From assembly GCA_021821945.1 (NCBI GenBank), contig JAJZTF010000005.1, forward strand, positions 60,361-124,360: a DNA stretch of 64,000 nucleotides, in the 5' to 3' direction. The notes under the pieces are model-generated. The model saw nothing but the letters and a program-made list of their open reading frames with translations, was not told the origin of the DNA and made no database searches. Shown here piece by piece: positions 22,295 through 33,965 of the stretch. The position numbers were made by a program, and so were the translations under genes. The DNA is from Pseudomonadota bacterium. Lineage in GTDB: Bacteria > Pseudomonadota > Gammaproteobacteria > Burkholderiales > Gallionellaceae. Position 1 is the first letter of the stretch. Each line of letters begins with the position of its first letter.

Positions 22295-22411
22295 ATGATG
22301 CGAAAACTTGCGCAGTTCTCACGCTTCATCGAAAACTACCGTCACTACCGCAGAAAGGGGCTCCATTACAAGGTTTCATGGCATCTTGCCAGCATGACAC
22401 TTCCGCAATGA
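22295..22411 (+). CDS. Candidate small ORF (38 aa), basic and aromatic-rich
   Basis: Shine-Dalgarno-like aaggag at 22283-22288 followed by ATGATG; MMRKLAQFSRFIENYRHYRRKGLHYKVSWHLASMTLPQ*; lies in an otherwise unassigned hfq-tusE-like gap. Confidence 0.4.
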   Translation: MMRKLAQFSRFIENYRHYRRKGLHYKVSWHLASMTLPQ

Positions 22412-22417
22412 GCCATG

Positions 22418-22446
22418 AAAAAAGCCGTACCCCAAAAGGGTACGGC
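22418..22446 (-). terminator. Rho-independent terminator of the DsrC/TusE-like gene
   Basis: Stem gccgtaccc/gggtacggc (9 bp), 5-nt loop, followed on the minus strand by TTTTTT. Confidence 0.85.
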
Positions 22447-22466
22447 CACTTGTCAAGTTACCACAA

Positions 22467-22829
22467 TCAACTCTGATTCTCGACACCCGGATCGGGCAAT
22501 CCGGCCAGCTTGCAGAGCGTCTGAACAGGACCGTTCGGAAACAGCTCGTAGAGAAATTTCTTGTATGCGTAGGTATCGCTGAAGCGCTGTCCATGGTGCT
22601 TGCCCAGCGTGTTCACTAGCACGTTCATGGTCGGATGCGTGTGATTCTGTTCGTAATATTCCCGGAAATAATCGACCAGCCCCAGCGCGGTATCATCCAC
22701 CGGCCTGAGGCCCGACTTTTCATACTCCTTCACCAGAATATCGCCAACCTCATCGTTCCAATTGTAGGGGTTCTTGAGAAAACCCGCCACATCCGTCTCT
22801 ATGGTCCTGCCGTTTACCGTGATGTTCAT
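22467..22829 (-). CDS. DsrC/TusE-family protein lacking the penultimate cysteine
   Basis: MNITVNGRTIETDVAGFLKNPYNWNDEVGDILVKEYEKSGLRPVDD ... KKFLYELFPNGPVQTLCKLAGLPDPGVENQS*. Confidence 0.88.
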   Translation of the reverse strand: MNITVNGRTIETDVAGFLKNPYNWNDEVGDILVKEYEKSGLRPVDDTALGLVDYFREYYEQNHTHPTMNVLVNTLGKHHGQRFSDTYAYKKFLYELFPNGPVQTLCKLAGLPDPGVENQS

Positions 22830-22861
22830 GATGATGCTCTCCCAATTTGACCAAACCAAGG

Positions 22862-23218
22862 CTAGCGGCCTCCGCCACCCATGCCTCCGCCACCCATGCC
22901 TCCGCCACCCATGCCTCCGCCACCCATGCCTCGAGGCGGCGGCTCATCGGGAAGGGTCACGCCGCGCTCCCTGGCGCGCTCCTTCATGCGTTCATGGTGC
23001 TCATGCCGGATCTGCTCGCGTTCTTCGGCGGATTTCGCAGCGCGCATCCTTGCGCGATACTCGATGCGCTCCTGATTGGTCATCAGCTGGCTGCCATATA
23101 TTTGCGTCCTGGTCTGCTCTTGCATGCGCGTCTGGTCTTGCGCCCTTTCCTGATCGGCCGCCCACACATTAGATGCCGTCGCGACCAGCAAGGACGCCAT
23201 CCACATTTCCTTAAACAT
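22862..23218 (-). CDS. Exported hypothetical protein with C-terminal (GMGGG)n repeat
   Basis: MFKEMWMASLLVATASNVWAADQ signal peptide; Arg/Glu/Gln-rich middle; GMGGGGMGGGGMGGGGMGGGGR tail. Confidence 0.75.
   Translation of the reverse strand: MFKEMWMASLLVATASNVWAADQERAQDQTRMQEQTRTQIYGSQLMTNQERIEYRARMRAAKSAEEREQIRHEHHERMKERARERGVTLPDEPPPRGMGGGGMGGGGMGGGGMGGGGR
22875..22935. repeat. 15-bp in-frame tandem repeat (cctccgccacccatg)n, about 4 copies
   Basis: Direct reading; encodes (GMGGG)n on the minus strand. Confidence 0.9.
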
Positions 23219-23265
23219 GATCTTCTCCTGGAATGATTGGCGGATGCCTTCCCGCATCGATCTCA

Positions 23266-23784
23266 TCAGCTTATCTTGATTTCCTTTTTTGCAACCCCGG
23301 GTTTCTTGGGCATGGTGAGTTCAAGCACGCCATTGTTGTATTTGGCCTGTATGCGCTCCTGATCCACCTCATCGGCGAGGGTGAAGGTGCGCGAAGCCAT
23401 GCCATAGCTGCGCTCGCGGCGTATCACCCGCTCGCCTTCCTTGGCCTCTTTCTCCTGCTTGACTTCAGCCGTGATGGAAACCCGGTTTCCATCGACCGTC
23501 ACATGGATATCATCCTTGTTCACGCCGGGGATGTCTGCATGGACGAGATAATTGTCTCCGGCCTCCTTCACATCCATCTTGATCTGGGGCTCGATTTCCA
23601 TCGCCTCGCGGAACAGCGGGCGCATCATCGACTTGTTCAATCTTTCGAACATATCGTCGAAATCAAAAAACGGGTCAAGGCGTGAAATTTCGCTGGGTTT
23701 GTATCGTGTGATTCCGTTCATGTTCATTCTCCTTGTCAGTAAAAAACGTCCATACCAGAAAGGCACCCGCCAGTTCAGGCCCAA
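23266..23784 (-). CDS. Hsp20/alpha-crystallin family small heat shock protein
   Basis: PFFDFDDMFERLNK ... YLVHADIPGVNKDDIHVTVDGNRVSITAEVKQEKE ... YNNGVLELTMPKKP; true start probably MNMNGITRYKPSE. Confidence 0.93.
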   Translation of the reverse strand: MGLNWRVPFWYGRFLLTRRMNMNGITRYKPSEISRLDPFFDFDDMFERLNKSMMRPLFREAMEIEPQIKMDVKEAGDNYLVHADIPGVNKDDIHVTVDGNRVSITAEVKQEKEAKEGERVIRRERSYGMASRTFTLADEVDQERIQAKYNNGVLELTMPKKPGVAKKEIKIS

Positions 23785-23926
23785 TACTGTACCGGTTTGA
23801 TCATGCGCGCCATCGGAGATGGACGATTTTCACCAGGAAAAATACGAGATGAAGAAAGGATATTCCTAGCATGGAATGCGTAAACGCATCACACATGCGC
23901 CGCACCCCACGGTATAATCGAATACT

Positions 23927-24853
23927 ATGCAAATACTACGCGGACTCCATTGCCCCGGGCACGATCCAGTTGCGCTCACCATCGGCAATTTCGACGGCGT
24001 GCATCTTGGCCACCAATCCCTGCTCAATGAATTGAAGGCAGCGGCAAAGTTGCGCTCGCTGAAAACGGCCGTGGTGATATTCGAACCCCATCCGCGGGAA
24101 TTCTTCACGCCGCTTGATGCGCCAGCCAGGCTTTCCTCCCTGCGCGAGAAGCTCGAAATGTTCGAACTCCTGGGCATGGACCGCGTCCACATATGCAGGT
24201 TCGATGGCGAATTCTCGCAAATGAGCGCAGCCTATTTCATACACGCGCTGCATGAAAGGCTGCATGCCAAGTACATACTGATAGGCGACGACTTCCGGTT
24301 TGGCAGCAAGCGCGCCGGCAACTTCGCGCTGATGGAGAAGATTGCCGAACAGCAGGGATTCGAAGTCCAAGCCGTGCACACTGTGAAGCACGACGGCGTG
24401 CGCATTTCCAGCACCGCGGTGCGGGCAGCGCTTGCAGCAGGCCAGCTGCGCCGCGCTCATGATTATCTGGGCAGGCATTACAGCATCAGCGGCCGTGTCA
24501 TTCATGGCGACGGTGTCGGGAAAAAGCTGGGTTACCCCACGGCGAACATCCAGTTGAGGCACAACCGCCCGCCCCTGTCCGGCATATTCGTGGTCGAAGC
24601 GCATGTCGCGGGATTCGGAATCCTGAGAGGCGCTGCGAGTCTCGGCGTACGCCCCACCTTCAAGCAGGATGCCAGGCCGGTCCTGGAAGTTCATCTTTTC
24701 GAGTTCGACCGGGATATTTACGGCAAGAACCTGCGCGTGGAGTTTCTGCAGAAACTTCGCGACGAGGAAAAATTCTCCGATGCCGCGGCCTTGACCCGGC
24801 AGATCGCATTGGATGTGGAAAACGCAAAGAAATGGTTTGAACAACATGAATGA
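23927..24853 (+). CDS. ribF: Bifunctional riboflavin kinase/FAD synthetase
   Basis: [38 protein letters not shown]. Confidence 0.96.
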   Translation: MQILRGLHCPGHDPVALTIGNFDGVHLGHQSLLNELKAAAKLRSLKTAVVIFEPHPREFFTPLDAPARLSSLREKLEMFELLGMDRVHICRFDGEFSQMSAAYFIHALHERLHAKYILIGDDFRFGSKRAGNFALMEKIAEQQGFEVQAVHTVKHDGVRISSTAVRAALAAGQLRRAHDYLGRHYSISGRVIHGDGVGKKLGYPTANIQLRHNRPPLSGIFVVEAHVAGFGILRGAASLGVRPTFKQDARPVLEVHLFEFDRDIYGKNLRVEFLQKLRDEEKFSDAAALTRQIALDVENAKKWFEQHE

Positions 24854-27692
24854 TTACAAGAAAACGCTGAACCTCCCCGACACGCCATTCCCGATGCGCG
24901 GCGATTTGTCAAAGCGCGAACCCCAGATGCTTTCGCGCTGGAATGCACTTCAGTACTACCGGAAGATACGCAAGGCCAAGCAGGGCTTGCCCAGGTTCAT
25001 CCTGCACGACGGCCCGCCCTATGCCAACGGCGACATACACATAGGGCATGCGGTGAACAAGATCCTCAAGGACATCATCATCAAGGCCAAGACGCTCTCG
25101 GGTTATGATGCGCCCTATGTGCCGGGCTGGGACTGCCATGGACTGCCCATCGAGCTTCAGGTCGAGAAAAAACATGGCAAGTCGCTCCCCGCAAAGGAAT
25201 TCCGCGAGCTCTGCCGCGCCTACGCCCTTGAGCAGATCGAACGCCAGAAAAAGGATTTCATGCGGCTCGGCGTGCTGGGCGACTGGGACCATCCCTATCT
25301 CACGATGGATTTCAAGACCGAAGCCGATATCATGCGCGCATTGGGTGCCATCCATCAGCAAGGCTTCCTCTATCAGGGATACAAACCCGTCAACTGGTGT
25401 CTCGATTGCCAGTCAGCGCTCGCCGAGGCCGAAGTCGAATACGAAAACAAGACTTCCAGCGCGATCGATGTCGCGTTTGAGGTGAAGGACCTGGAGGGAT
25501 TCGGACGCGTGTTCAACGCTTCACTCCCGGCTTCCGAGAAGGCCTATGCGGTGATCTGGACGACCACCCCCTGGACTCTGCCTGCAAACCAGGCGGTGAG
25601 CGTGCATCCGGACTTCGAATACACGCTGATCAGGACCGCAAAGGGACTGCTGCTGGTCGCGTCAGCACTGGTGCAATCCTGCCTCGATCGCTATGAACTC
25701 GAAGGCGAAGCCATAGGATCCTGCAAGGGTGCCTCGCTTGAGATGCTGCCACTGCAGCATCCATTTCAGGACCGCATCGTTCCCATCATCTGCGGCGAGC
25801 ATGTGACTGCGGAATCCGGCACGGGCCTCGTGCACACCGCGCCGGCGCACGGACTGGACGACTATTTCGTGGGACAGAAATACAATCTGCCAACCGACAA
25901 TCCGGTGGGCGATGATGGAAAGTTCCTGTCTTCTGTCCCGCCGCTTGGCGAAATCGCACTGGCAGGCGTATTCGTCTGGAAGGCCAACGACATCATCATG
26001 CAGGCCCTCGAGGCATCGGGCCACCTGCTATGCCAGAAAAAGGTGCAACACAGCTATCCCCACTGCTGGCGACACAAGACGCCGATCATCTTCCGCTCCA
26101 CGCCCCAGTGGTTCATCGGCATGGGAAATCTCAGGCGGGATGACCATGCAAAAGCCATCGATGGCCTCGTGAACTCAAACCGTCACGAAAAGCTGGACGA
26201 AGTGACGCTGCGCGATCTGGCGAACCTGGCCGTGGAAAGGACCGCCTTCTTTCCCGCGTGGGGGCGCGCGCGCCTCGAGGCAATGATCAAGAACCGCCCG
26301 GACTGGTGCATCTCGCGCCAGCGCAACTGGGGCGTGCCCATGCCCTTCTTCGTTCACAGGGAAACCGGAGAACTGCATCCCGACACCGCAATGCAGCTCG
26401 AAAAAGTCGCACTCCTCGTCGAGCAGCAGGGCATCGAGGCCTGGTTCAGCCTGAACGCGGAGGATATTCTGGGGGGCGATGCAGCGCACTACAGGAAGCT
26501 CACCGATACGCTGGATGTCTGGTTTGACTCCGGGACGACTCATGCTTCGGTGCTCTCGCATCGTGAAGAGCTGAGATCCCCTGCAGACCTGTACCTCGAG
26601 GGATCGGATCAGCACCGCGGCTGGTTCCAGTCTTCCCTGCTCACCGGATGCGCGATCAATGGGCGCGCGCCCTACGATGCGCTCTTGACTCACGGTTTCG
26701 TGGTAGACGGCAGCGGGCACAAGATGTCGAAATCCAGGGGCAATGTGATCGCGCCGCAAAAGGTGTTCGACACCCTGGGTGCCGACATCCTGCGCCTCTG
26801 GACCGCGTCGACCGACTATTCAGGGGAGCTTACGATATCCGACGAAATCCTGAAGCGCGTGGTGGAAAGCTACCGCAGGATTCGCAACACGCTCAAATTC
26901 CTGCTCGCCAACATTTCCGATTTCGACATCAAACGCGATGCATTGCCAATCGACCGGTGGCTGACGATAGATCGCTATGCGCTTTACCTGACCCAAAAAC
27001 TGCAGTCCGAGGTGTGCGGGGATTATGAAAGCTATGAATTTCATCTCGCCGTGCAGAAGCTGATGGGGTACTGCTCGGAAACCCTGGGGGGGTTCTATCT
27101 CGACATCCTGAAGGATCGCCTCTATACCGCGGGCGAGAATTCGCAGGCCCGCCGTTCCGCACAGAATGCGCTCTATCACATCACCCATCAGCTTACCCGC
27201 CTGATCTCTCCCATCCTGAGCTTCACCGGCGAGGAAGCCTGGGCCATCCTGAACGGCAAGGATGAAGAGAGCGTATTCGAAGGGCGCTGGCATGAATTGC
27301 CAGATCCCGCCATGTCCGATTCCGACATCAAGACCTGGCTGACGCTGGAAGCCTGGCGCAACCGCATCAACAAGCAACTCGAGGAAGCGCGCTCGGCCGG
27401 GCTTATCGGTTCCTCGCTTGCGGCCGAAGTGGATGTGTTCGCATCGGAAGAGGACTACGGGATACTGGAAAGCCTGGGAGACGACCTGCGCTTCGTGTTC
27501 ATCACCTCTCGCGCAACGATACATCGTGCGGCGGATGAGCCAAGGGTGGATGTATCCGCGAGCCTTCATGAAAAATGCGAGCGCTGCTGGCATTACCGAG
27601 AAGACGTGGGCAGGGATGAATCGCATCCCACCCTGTGCGGACGCTGCGTCAGCAATCTTTACGGGGAAGGCGAGGAAAGACGCCATGCTTAG
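24846..27692 (+). CDS. ileS: Isoleucyl-tRNA synthetase
   Basis: [32 protein letters not shown]-terminal zinc motif CERCWHYR...CGRC. Confidence 0.98.
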   Translation: MNDYKKTLNLPDTPFPMRGDLSKREPQMLSRWNALQYYRKIRKAKQGLPRFILHDGPPYANGDIHIGHAVNKILKDIIIKAKTLSGYDAPYVPGWDCHGLPIELQVEKKHGKSLPAKEFRELCRAYALEQIERQKKDFMRLGVLGDWDHPYLTMDFKTEADIMRALGAIHQQGFLYQGYKPVNWCLDCQSALAEAEVEYENKTSSAIDVAFEVKDLEGFGRVFNASLPASEKAYAVIWTTTPWTLPANQAVSVHPDFEYTLIRTAKGLLLVASALVQSCLDRYELEGEAIGSCKGASLEMLPLQHPFQDRIVPIICGEHVTAESGTGLVHTAPAHGLDDYFVGQKYNLPTDNPVGDDGKFLSSVPPLGEIALAGVFVWKANDIIMQALEASGHLLCQKKVQHSYPHCWRHKTPIIFRSTPQWFIGMGNLRRDDHAKAIDGLVNSNRHEKLDEVTLRDLANLAVERTAFFPAWGRARLEAMIKNRPDWCISRQRNWGVPMPFFVHRETGELHPDTAMQLEKVALLVEQQGIEAWFSLNAEDILGGDAAHYRKLTDTLDVWFDSGTTHASVLSHREELRSPADLYLEGSDQHRGWFQSSLLTGCAINGRAPYDALLTHGFVVDGSGHKMSKSRGNVIAPQKVFDTLGADILRLWTASTDYSGELTISDEILKRVVESYRRIRNTLKFLLANISDFDIKRDALPIDRWLTIDRYALYLTQKLQSEVCGDYESYEFHLAVQKLMGYCSETLGGFYLDILKDRLYTAGENSQARRSAQNALYHITHQLTRLISPILSFTGEEAWAILNGKDEESVFEGRWHELPDPAMSDSDIKTWLTLEAWRNRINKQLEEARSAGLIGSSLAAEVDVFASEEDYGILESLGDDLRFVFITSRATIHRAADEPRVDVSASLHEKCERCWHYREDVGRDESHPTLCGRCVSNLYGEGEERRHA

Positions 27693-28161
27693 CCGCTGGC
27701 TCTTGCTTTCCGCACTGGTCGTCATCCTCGACCAGATCAGCAAGCTGTGGATCGTCAGCCATTTTTCCAATCAGGAAAGCATGACGGTCTTGAGCGTATT
27801 CGATCTCACCCTGATGCACAACACGGGGGCTGCATTCAGCTTCTTAAGCGAAGCAGGAGGCATGCAGCGCTGGCTCTTCACGACCATCGCCATCATTGCC
27901 TCGGTTTCCATCACATGGGTCCTGCGCAAACATGCCAGCGAAGTTCTCTTTTCCCTTGCGCTCTCCCTGATTCTGGGCGGTGCCCTGGGAAACCTAATAG
28001 ACCGCATCAACCACGGCTATGTGATCGACTTTCTGCTGTTCCACTGGAACGAACACTATTTCCCCGCCTTCAACCTTGCCGATTCCGCGATCACCTGCGG
28101 AGCGGGATTGCTGATCTGGCAAAGCATCATGGAGAAGAAACATGGATCTGCTGTTAGCTAA
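27685..28161 (+). CDS. lspA: Lipoprotein signal peptidase
   Basis: [50 protein letters not shown]; start shortened from the ORF-track call. Confidence 0.96.
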   Translation: MLSRWLLLSALVVILDQISKLWIVSHFSNQESMTVLSVFDLTLMHNTGAAFSFLSEAGGMQRWLFTTIAIIASVSITWVLRKHASEVLFSLALSLILGGALGNLIDRINHGYVIDFLLFHWNEHYFPAFNLADSAITCGAGLLIWQSIMEKKHGSAVS

Positions 28162-29065
28162 TCCGCGCGGCTTTTGCGCCGGCGTGGACCGCGCGATCGA
28201 AATCGTCGAGCGTGCGCTGGAACTGCACGGCGCGCCCATCTATGTGCGGCATGAAGTCGTGCACAACAAGTTCGTGGTGGACGGCCTGCGCAGCAAGGGG
28301 GCGATTTTCATCGAGGACCTGAATGACGTGCCCAGGGGCAGCATCCTGATTTTCAGCGCCCATGGCGTATCCCAGGCCGTACGCGCGGAGGCGACAGCGC
28401 GAGGCCTCACGGTATTCGATGCGACCTGCCCCCTGGTCACCAAGGTGCACATCGAGGTCTCCCGGCTGCGCAAGCAGGAAAAGGAAATCATCATGATCGG
28501 CCACAAGGGGCACCCCGAGGTGGAAGGCACGATGGGGCAGGCGGATTCGGGCATGTATCTGGTGGAGTCTCCCGAACAGGTGGCGGATCTCAAGGTCAAG
28601 GACGAGAACAATCTCTCCTATGTCACGCAGACCACGCTGTCCATAGACGATGCAAGCAACATCATCGCAGCGCTCAAGAACCGCTTTCCCTTCATCACAG
28701 GCCCCAAGAAGGACGACATTTGCTATGCGACCCAGAACCGCCAGGATGCAGTGAAACTCCTGGTGAAACAGTGCGACGTGGTCGTCGTCGTCGGTTCCCC
28801 AAACAGCTCAAACTCCAACAGGCTGCGCGAGGTTGCCGCCAACGTCGGCATCCCTGCCTATCTCGTGGACGATGCAAGCGGGCTGGATGCATCCTGGTTC
28901 CTTGGCAAGCAGCGGGTTGGCGTGACGGCAGGTGCATCCGCCCCCGAGATTCTGGTGCAGGGCGTGATCGGAAGGCTCAGGGAATTCGGCGCAACTCATG
29001 TCGCGGAGCTTAAGGGCATCACCGAAAACGTCACCTTCCCCCTGCCCAAGGCATTGCAGGCTTGA
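28142..29065 (+). CDS. ispH: 4-hydroxy-3-methylbut-2-enyl diphosphate reductase
   Basis: [44 protein letters not shown]. Confidence 0.97.
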   Translation: MDLLLANPRGFCAGVDRAIEIVERALELHGAPIYVRHEVVHNKFVVDGLRSKGAIFIEDLNDVPRGSILIFSAHGVSQAVRAEATARGLTVFDATCPLVTKVHIEVSRLRKQEKEIIMIGHKGHPEVEGTMGQADSGMYLVESPEQVADLKVKDENNLSYVTQTTLSIDDASNIIAALKNRFPFITGPKKDDICYATQNRQDAVKLLVKQCDVVVVVGSPNSSNSNRLREVAANVGIPAYLVDDASGLDASWFLGKQRVGVTAGASAPEILVQGVIGRLREFGATHVAELKGITENVTFPLPKALQA

Positions 29066-30105
29066 AGACGGATTTCCTGATCATAGGCGGCGGCGCAATC
29101 GGCTTGTGCAGCGCGATCGCGCTGCTCGAAGAAGGCTACAAAGTCACGCTGATCGATCGCAATGTGGCAGGTTCCGAAGCGTCCTGGGCGGGAGGCGGCA
29201 TACTCTCCCCGCTCTGTTCCTGGGATTATTCCGAAACGGTCACGAGTCTTGCAGAGCGCAGCATGGGCATGTTCCAGGACATGGCCGAACGGCTGCTTCA
29301 TGACACCGGCATAGATCCGGAATACCAGAGATGCGGCATGCTGATACTGCCGCCCTTTCAGGAGGAAATGGCGCGCGACTGGTGCGATAGGCATCAGGTC
29401 CGGTTTCAGCGTGTCGCATCAGGGATTACTGGCATTCAGGACGAAGGCTTCTTCATGCCGGACATAGCCCAGGTGCGAAACCCCAGATTGCTTCAGGCAT
29501 TGCAGCGCCGTTTCGAAATGCTGGGCGGGAGCATGCTGGAGCATCGAGAAGCGCTAAGCTTCGAGATTTCCGGATGCAAAATCACGGCACTCAACACGGA
29601 CAAAGGGAAACTTAACGCGGACGCCTACATCATCGCGGCCGGCGCATGGAGCAGGACGCTTCTGGGTGAACATGCGATGGGAATGGAGGTGCGCCCGATA
29701 CGCGGCCAGATGCTGCTGTTCAAGTTCGATATCCCGCCCTTCTCAAACATCCTGCTCCAGAAGAAGCTTTACATCATCCCGCGAAAGGATGGACATGTGC
29801 TGGCAGGCAGCACGCTGGAGGATGTCGGTTTTGACAAGCGCACCACGACAGAGGCCAGGGAATATCTCCTGGAAAGAGTGCATGCGCTATTTCCCGGCTG
29901 GCCAGATCCGATCAGGCAATGGGCAGGCCTGCGCCCGGGCTCCCCGGACAACATCCCGACGATAGGCGTTCATCCCCGTCTTTCCAACCTCTATGCCAAT
30001 TGCGGCCACTTCCGCTATGGCGTGACCATGTCGCCTGCCAGCGCAAGGCTGTTGCTGGACGCAATCCATAATCGCGCGGATCCAGCCTATCGCTGGCGCG
30101 AATAA
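29062..30105 (+). CDS. thiO: FAD-dependent glycine oxidase ThiO-like
   Basis: TTG start, [47 protein letters not shown]. Confidence 0.85.
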   Translation: MKTDFLIIGGGAIGLCSAIALLEEGYKVTLIDRNVAGSEASWAGGGILSPLCSWDYSETVTSLAERSMGMFQDMAERLLHDTGIDPEYQRCGMLILPPFQEEMARDWCDRHQVRFQRVASGITGIQDEGFFMPDIAQVRNPRLLQALQRRFEMLGGSMLEHREALSFEISGCKITALNTDKGKLNADAYIIAAGAWSRTLLGEHAMGMEVRPIRGQMLLFKFDIPPFSNILLQKKLYIIPRKDGHVLAGSTLEDVGFDKRTTTEAREYLLERVHALFPGWPDPIRQWAGLRPGSPDNIPTIGVHPRLSNLYANCGHFRYGVTMSPASARLLLDAIHNRADPAYRWRE

Positions 30106-30111
30106 GAACCG

Positions 30112-31380
30112 CTATTTCTTGCTGGCATCGAAGAAATAGGTGGCGCGCTGCCTGGGATTGAGATAGGCGAATATATCGGGAGAAAGCAGATTGGGCCTGA
30201 TATTCCTGTCGATCGTGACATCCGGCTCGGTTTCCAGATCGAGTATCAGCGCCTCCTCCTTGGGCACGCCGGGATCATAGATCAGCAGCGTGGGCTTGAG
30301 CGGACTTCTCGACGAGACCGAAAGCACCATGCCTATGGCGCCGTTGGACAGGCTCACGATGCTGCCGGGGGGATACACCCCCATGAACCGGATGAAGACC
30401 TGCAGCATCGTCGAATTCAACTTTCCCTTGTACTGCTTGAACATGGTCGACAGCGCTTCGTGCGGCGTCAATGCATGCGCGGGATTGACCGGATTGCACA
30501 GGTTGTCGTAAAGATTGATGATGGCCACCAGCTGCGCAAGGGGGGAAATCTTGTCCTGCGTCAGTCTGTTGGGATAGCCCGTTCCATCGACATGCTCGTG
30601 GTGCTGGTTCACGATGGCCAGGGCGCGGGCATCCAGCTTTGCATTTCTCGCAATCTTCAAACCGAAATTGACATGCTCCTGCAACAGCGATTTCTCTGCC
30701 GCAGTCAGCGGGTCTATCTTCATCGTCACCTTGCCCGGAATGTCGAGCTTGCCGATATCGTGAAACAGGCTGCCCATGCCGACCAGCTTGACCTCGAGCG
30801 GACTCAGCTTCAGTTCCTTGGCAAGCAGGATGGCAAGCACCGAGACATTGACCGAGTGCACATAGATCTCCTCCCCAGCCGCCTTGTCGTTCAGCGCAAA
30901 CAGGATGGTTCCGCTACCATCCAGCAATGTTTCGACAAAATCGTCCATCAGCTGGCTTGCCGATTCCATGCAGGCCTGGGGTCTGGAAAAGATGTCGCTG
31001 TTGATGCTGCGCATCACCCTTGCCGCATTGGCCACCTTCCTTTCGCATTCGGCAATCTTCTTGCGATGCGAAATCAGGCGCTCCTTGCGCGCCTTCTTCT
31101 CCGCCATCATGGCTTCCACTTCCGGAGAGATTTCGGGTTCGGGCGGGGCTTCCTCTTCCTTCTGCTCTTCGTCCACCGGCAACGGCAGCGTATCGCTTAG
31201 CTCCGGGTTGTAGCGTATGCGCTGTATGCCCAACCCCCTTATGGTGCGGATCTGGGATTCGGACTTGATCTTGAAGCGGTTGAGCGGAAAAGGATGATCC
31301 ATCCAGCCCAGATCGATGTAGACGTACATGCCAGGCTGCAGCTGCTTGCAATCGATCTCGATGATTCCTTCGTTCGACAT
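30112..31380 (-). CDS. HD-GYP domain phosphodiesterase (with N-terminal DUF3391-like region)
   Basis: HDIGKLDIPGKV ... HHEHVDGTGYPNRL (HD and GYP motifs). Confidence 0.92.
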   Translation of the reverse strand: MSNEGIIEIDCKQLQPGMYVYIDLGWMDHPFPLNRFKIKSESQIRTIRGLGIQRIRYNPELSDTLPLPVDEEQKEEEAPPEPEISPEVEAMMAEKKARKERLISHRKKIAECERKVANAARVMRSINSDIFSRPQACMESASQLMDDFVETLLDGSGTILFALNDKAAGEEIYVHSVNVSVLAILLAKELKLSPLEVKLVGMGSLFHDIGKLDIPGKVTMKIDPLTAAEKSLLQEHVNFGLKIARNAKLDARALAIVNQHHEHVDGTGYPNRLTQDKISPLAQLVAIINLYDNLCNPVNPAHALTPHEALSTMFKQYKGKLNSTMLQVFIRFMGVYPPGSIVSLSNGAIGMVLSVSSRSPLKPTLLIYDPGVPKEEALILDLETEPDVTIDRNIRPNLLSPDIFAYLNPRQRATYFFDASKK

Positions 31381-31403
31381 GGCGTCCCCCTGCTATCAGG
31401 AAC

Positions 31404-32810
31404 TCACTTCCCGTAAAGCTTGCGGCCGCGTATCCTCGCCCTGTGCGCGGCGCGCTGCTCGGCCTCGGTCAATGGCCTGGGCTTCTTCCCCTCGAAGGGA
31501 TTCTTGCTCGAGTTGTACTGGATCTTGAGCGGCGTTCCCTGCAGCCTGAAAATTTCAGCAAAGGTCCGCTCAAGATAGCGTGTATAGCTTGCAGGCACGT
31601 TGTCCAGACCGCTGCCATGTATCACGATGAGCGGCGGATTGCTCCCGCCCTGGTGGGCATATCGCATCTTGGGCAAAAAGCGTCCGACCTTGGGTGGCGC
31701 CTGCTTCTCTATCGCGCCGATCAGCGCGCGGGTAAGCTTGGGCGTGGAGAGCTTCGCCATCGCCGCATCATATGCCTCATCCACCGACTTCAGCACGTTT
31801 GCGATGCCGCTTCCGTTCAATGCGGAGATGTAATGGCGCTTGGCAAAGCCCAGAAAATGCAGTTTGCGCTCGATATCGTTCTTGACCATTTCCCTGCTGT
31901 GGCTGTCCAGCCCGTCCCACTTGTTGACGGCCAGGACTAGCGCGCGCCCCGCCTGCAGGACGAAGTCTGCGACATGGGCATCCTGTTCGGTGATCTGATC
32001 CCTTGCATCCACCACCAGCACGACGACGTTCGCATCCTCGATCGCCTTCATGGTCTTGATCACGGAGAACTTCTCGACCGCCTCATCGATCTTTCCGCGG
32101 CGGCGAACTCCTGCGGTGTCTATGATGACGTACTGTTTGCCATCGCGCTCGAAATCGATGTAGATGCTGTCCCGCGTGGTGCCCGGCTGGTCGAACGCGA
32201 TCACGCGCTGCTCGCCGAGAATCGCATTGACCAGCGTGGATTTCCCGACATTGGGCCTCCCCACGATCGCAAGCTTGGGCGGCCTGTTCTCCGAGGCATC
32301 CTCTTCCTCGATCTCTTCCGGGAATTTTTCGAGCGCGATCTCGATCATTTCCTCGACATGGTCGCCATGCGCGGAGGAAATCGGATACGGCTCGCCCAGT
32401 CCGAGCTCGAAGAATTCGGCGGTGACGCGCGCACGCGACATGCCTTCGGTCTTGTTCACCAGAAGCAGTATGGGCTTTCCGGTCTTGCGCAACTCCGATG
32501 CGATGATCAGATCCTGCGGCATGCAGCCGGCGCGCCCGTCGACCAGAAACAGCACCATGTCAGCCTCATCGACAGCCTGGCGGCTTTGCCTTGCCATCTC
32601 GAACATGATGCCGTCCTTTGCAACAGGCTCAAGACCGCCGGTATCCACGACCAGATATGGGCGGGTTCCCACCCGCCCCCTGCCGTAATGGCGGTCGCGG
32701 GTGAGGCCGGGAAGGTCTGCGACCAATGCATCCCGGCTGCGGGTCAAGCGGTTGAACAGCGTGGACTTTCCGACGTTGGGACGACCGACCAATACAAGTG
32801 TGGGTAACAT
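31404..32810 (-). CDS. der: Ribosome biogenesis GTPase Der
   Basis: Two G domains ([65 protein letters not shown]). Confidence 0.98.
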   Translation of the reverse strand: MLPTLVLVGRPNVGKSTLFNRLTRSRDALVADLPGLTRDRHYGRGRVGTRPYLVVDTGGLEPVAKDGIMFEMARQSRQAVDEADMVLFLVDGRAGCMPQDLIIASELRKTGKPILLLVNKTEGMSRARVTAEFFELGLGEPYPISSAHGDHVEEMIEIALEKFPEEIEEEDASENRPPKLAIVGRPNVGKSTLVNAILGEQRVIAFDQPGTTRDSIYIDFERDGKQYVIIDTAGVRRRGKIDEAVEKFSVIKTMKAIEDANVVVLVVDARDQITEQDAHVADFVLQAGRALVLAVNKWDGLDSHSREMVKNDIERKLHFLGFAKRHYISALNGSGIANVLKSVDEAYDAAMAKLSTPKLTRALIGAIEKQAPPKVGRFLPKMRYAHQGGSNPPLIVIHGSGLDNVPASYTRYLERTFAEIFRLQGTPLKIQYNSSKNPFEGKKPRPLTEAEQRAAHRARIRGRKLYGK

Positions 32811-32825
32811 TTCCTGGCTGGATAC

Positions 32826-33965
32826 CTATTGAATGGACAGCGAATAAACAACCCCATCCTGCGTTTCCAGCAGCATGCCGTCGTCCATCTCCACCGGCAT
32901 CACGTTTGACGTGCTGCCATTCAGCCTGATGCGCGCAACAAGATGGCCGTCGGAAGTCGCAAGACCATGCAGATAGCCTTCGTAATCTCCGACCACCACG
33001 ACATCATTCTGGGAAAACGGCATAGAAACATCCCGCAGCAGCAGATCCTCATTCTTCCATACGGTGCTGCCGCTGTCCTTGTCGAGCGCCATCACCGTGC
33101 CCTGCGAGTCTGTCAGATAGATGTTCTTCCTCAGCACGGACAATCCCTTGTCGCTTGCAATCTCGCGCGTCCAGAGCGGGCTGCCCTGGTCGGTATCATA
33201 ACAGGCAAGGCGCCCCTGAAAGGCGATTGCGCACACTTCGTTGTCGCTGACCATGGGATTGCTGGTGATGTCGCTGATGCGCTCGAGTTCGTTGTTGCCC
33301 CGGGGTTCTGAAACCGTGTTCTCCCATACCTCCGAGCCGTCGGAAAGCCTGATCGCGATCAGCTTGCCACCCGCGTATCCGACATAGGCCAACCCGCGAT
33401 AGGCGGTCACGCCGGCATGGCTGCGCACGATCAAGGAAGGCAGGGTATGATCATAATACCAGCGCTGCTTGCCGTCGGTCTCGTTGAGCGCAGTGATGCG
33501 CCCGTCCCCCGAGCGCACGATGACCATGCCATCGGCCACTACAGGCGCGCTCAGCACCTCGCTTGACACAAACTGCTTCCAGCGGAACTTCCCGTCCTCG
33601 CCGAAAGCCTGCACCTCGCCCTTGTTGCTGGCGATCAGCAAAATCCCGTCGCCTGCGCCCACCCCTGCTGAAACCGGCATCCTGCTCTTCACATGCCAGA
33701 TCTCCCTGCCTGTCTTGCGATCCATCTTCGTGATCTCGCCCTTGGCGGATACGCCATAGACCGCATCGGCCGTCAGTGCAGGCTGCAATGCATGGCCGTC
33801 GGTGCTGCCCACCTTTTGGCGCCATCGTTCAACGAATTTCTTCGTCGCATGGAATTGGACCAGCTTCGCAGGCTGCGGACCGGTTTTGTCCTTTCCAAAC
33901 CAGCCCTTTATCGTCGAACAGCCGCTCAGGGACAGCAGTGCGATGAACAGCACCAACGCCTTCAT
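32826..33965 (-). CDS. bamB: Outer membrane assembly factor BamB
   Basis: Lipobox LSLSGCS; PQQ beta-propeller repeats; between der and the YfgM-like gene. Confidence 0.93.
   Translation of the reverse strand: MKALVLFIALLSLSGCSTIKGWFGKDKTGPQPAKLVQFHATKKFVERWRQKVGSTDGHALQPALTADAVYGVSAKGEITKMDRKTGREIWHVKSRMPVSAGVGAGDGILLIASNKGEVQAFGEDGKFRWKQFVSSEVLSAPVVADGMVIVRSGDGRITALNETDGKQRWYYDHTLPSLIVRSHAGVTAYRGLAYVGYAGGKLIAIRLSDGSEVWENTVSEPRGNNELERISDITSNPMVSDNEVCAIAFQGRLACYDTDQGSPLWTREIASDKGLSVLRKNIYLTDSQGTVMALDKDSGSTVWKNEDLLLRDVSMPFSQNDVVVVGDYEGYLHGLATSDGHLVARIRLNGSTSNVMPVEMDDGMLLETQDGVVYSLSIQ

Noticed and set aside
22875-22935. Possible CRISPR-like short repeat
   Set aside because: Contiguous 15-bp in-frame repeats with no spacers, inside a protein-coding gene.
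27418-28161. 247-aa version of LspA with long N-terminal extension
   Set aside because: The extension is out-of-frame ileS sequence; the normal LspA start is at 27685.
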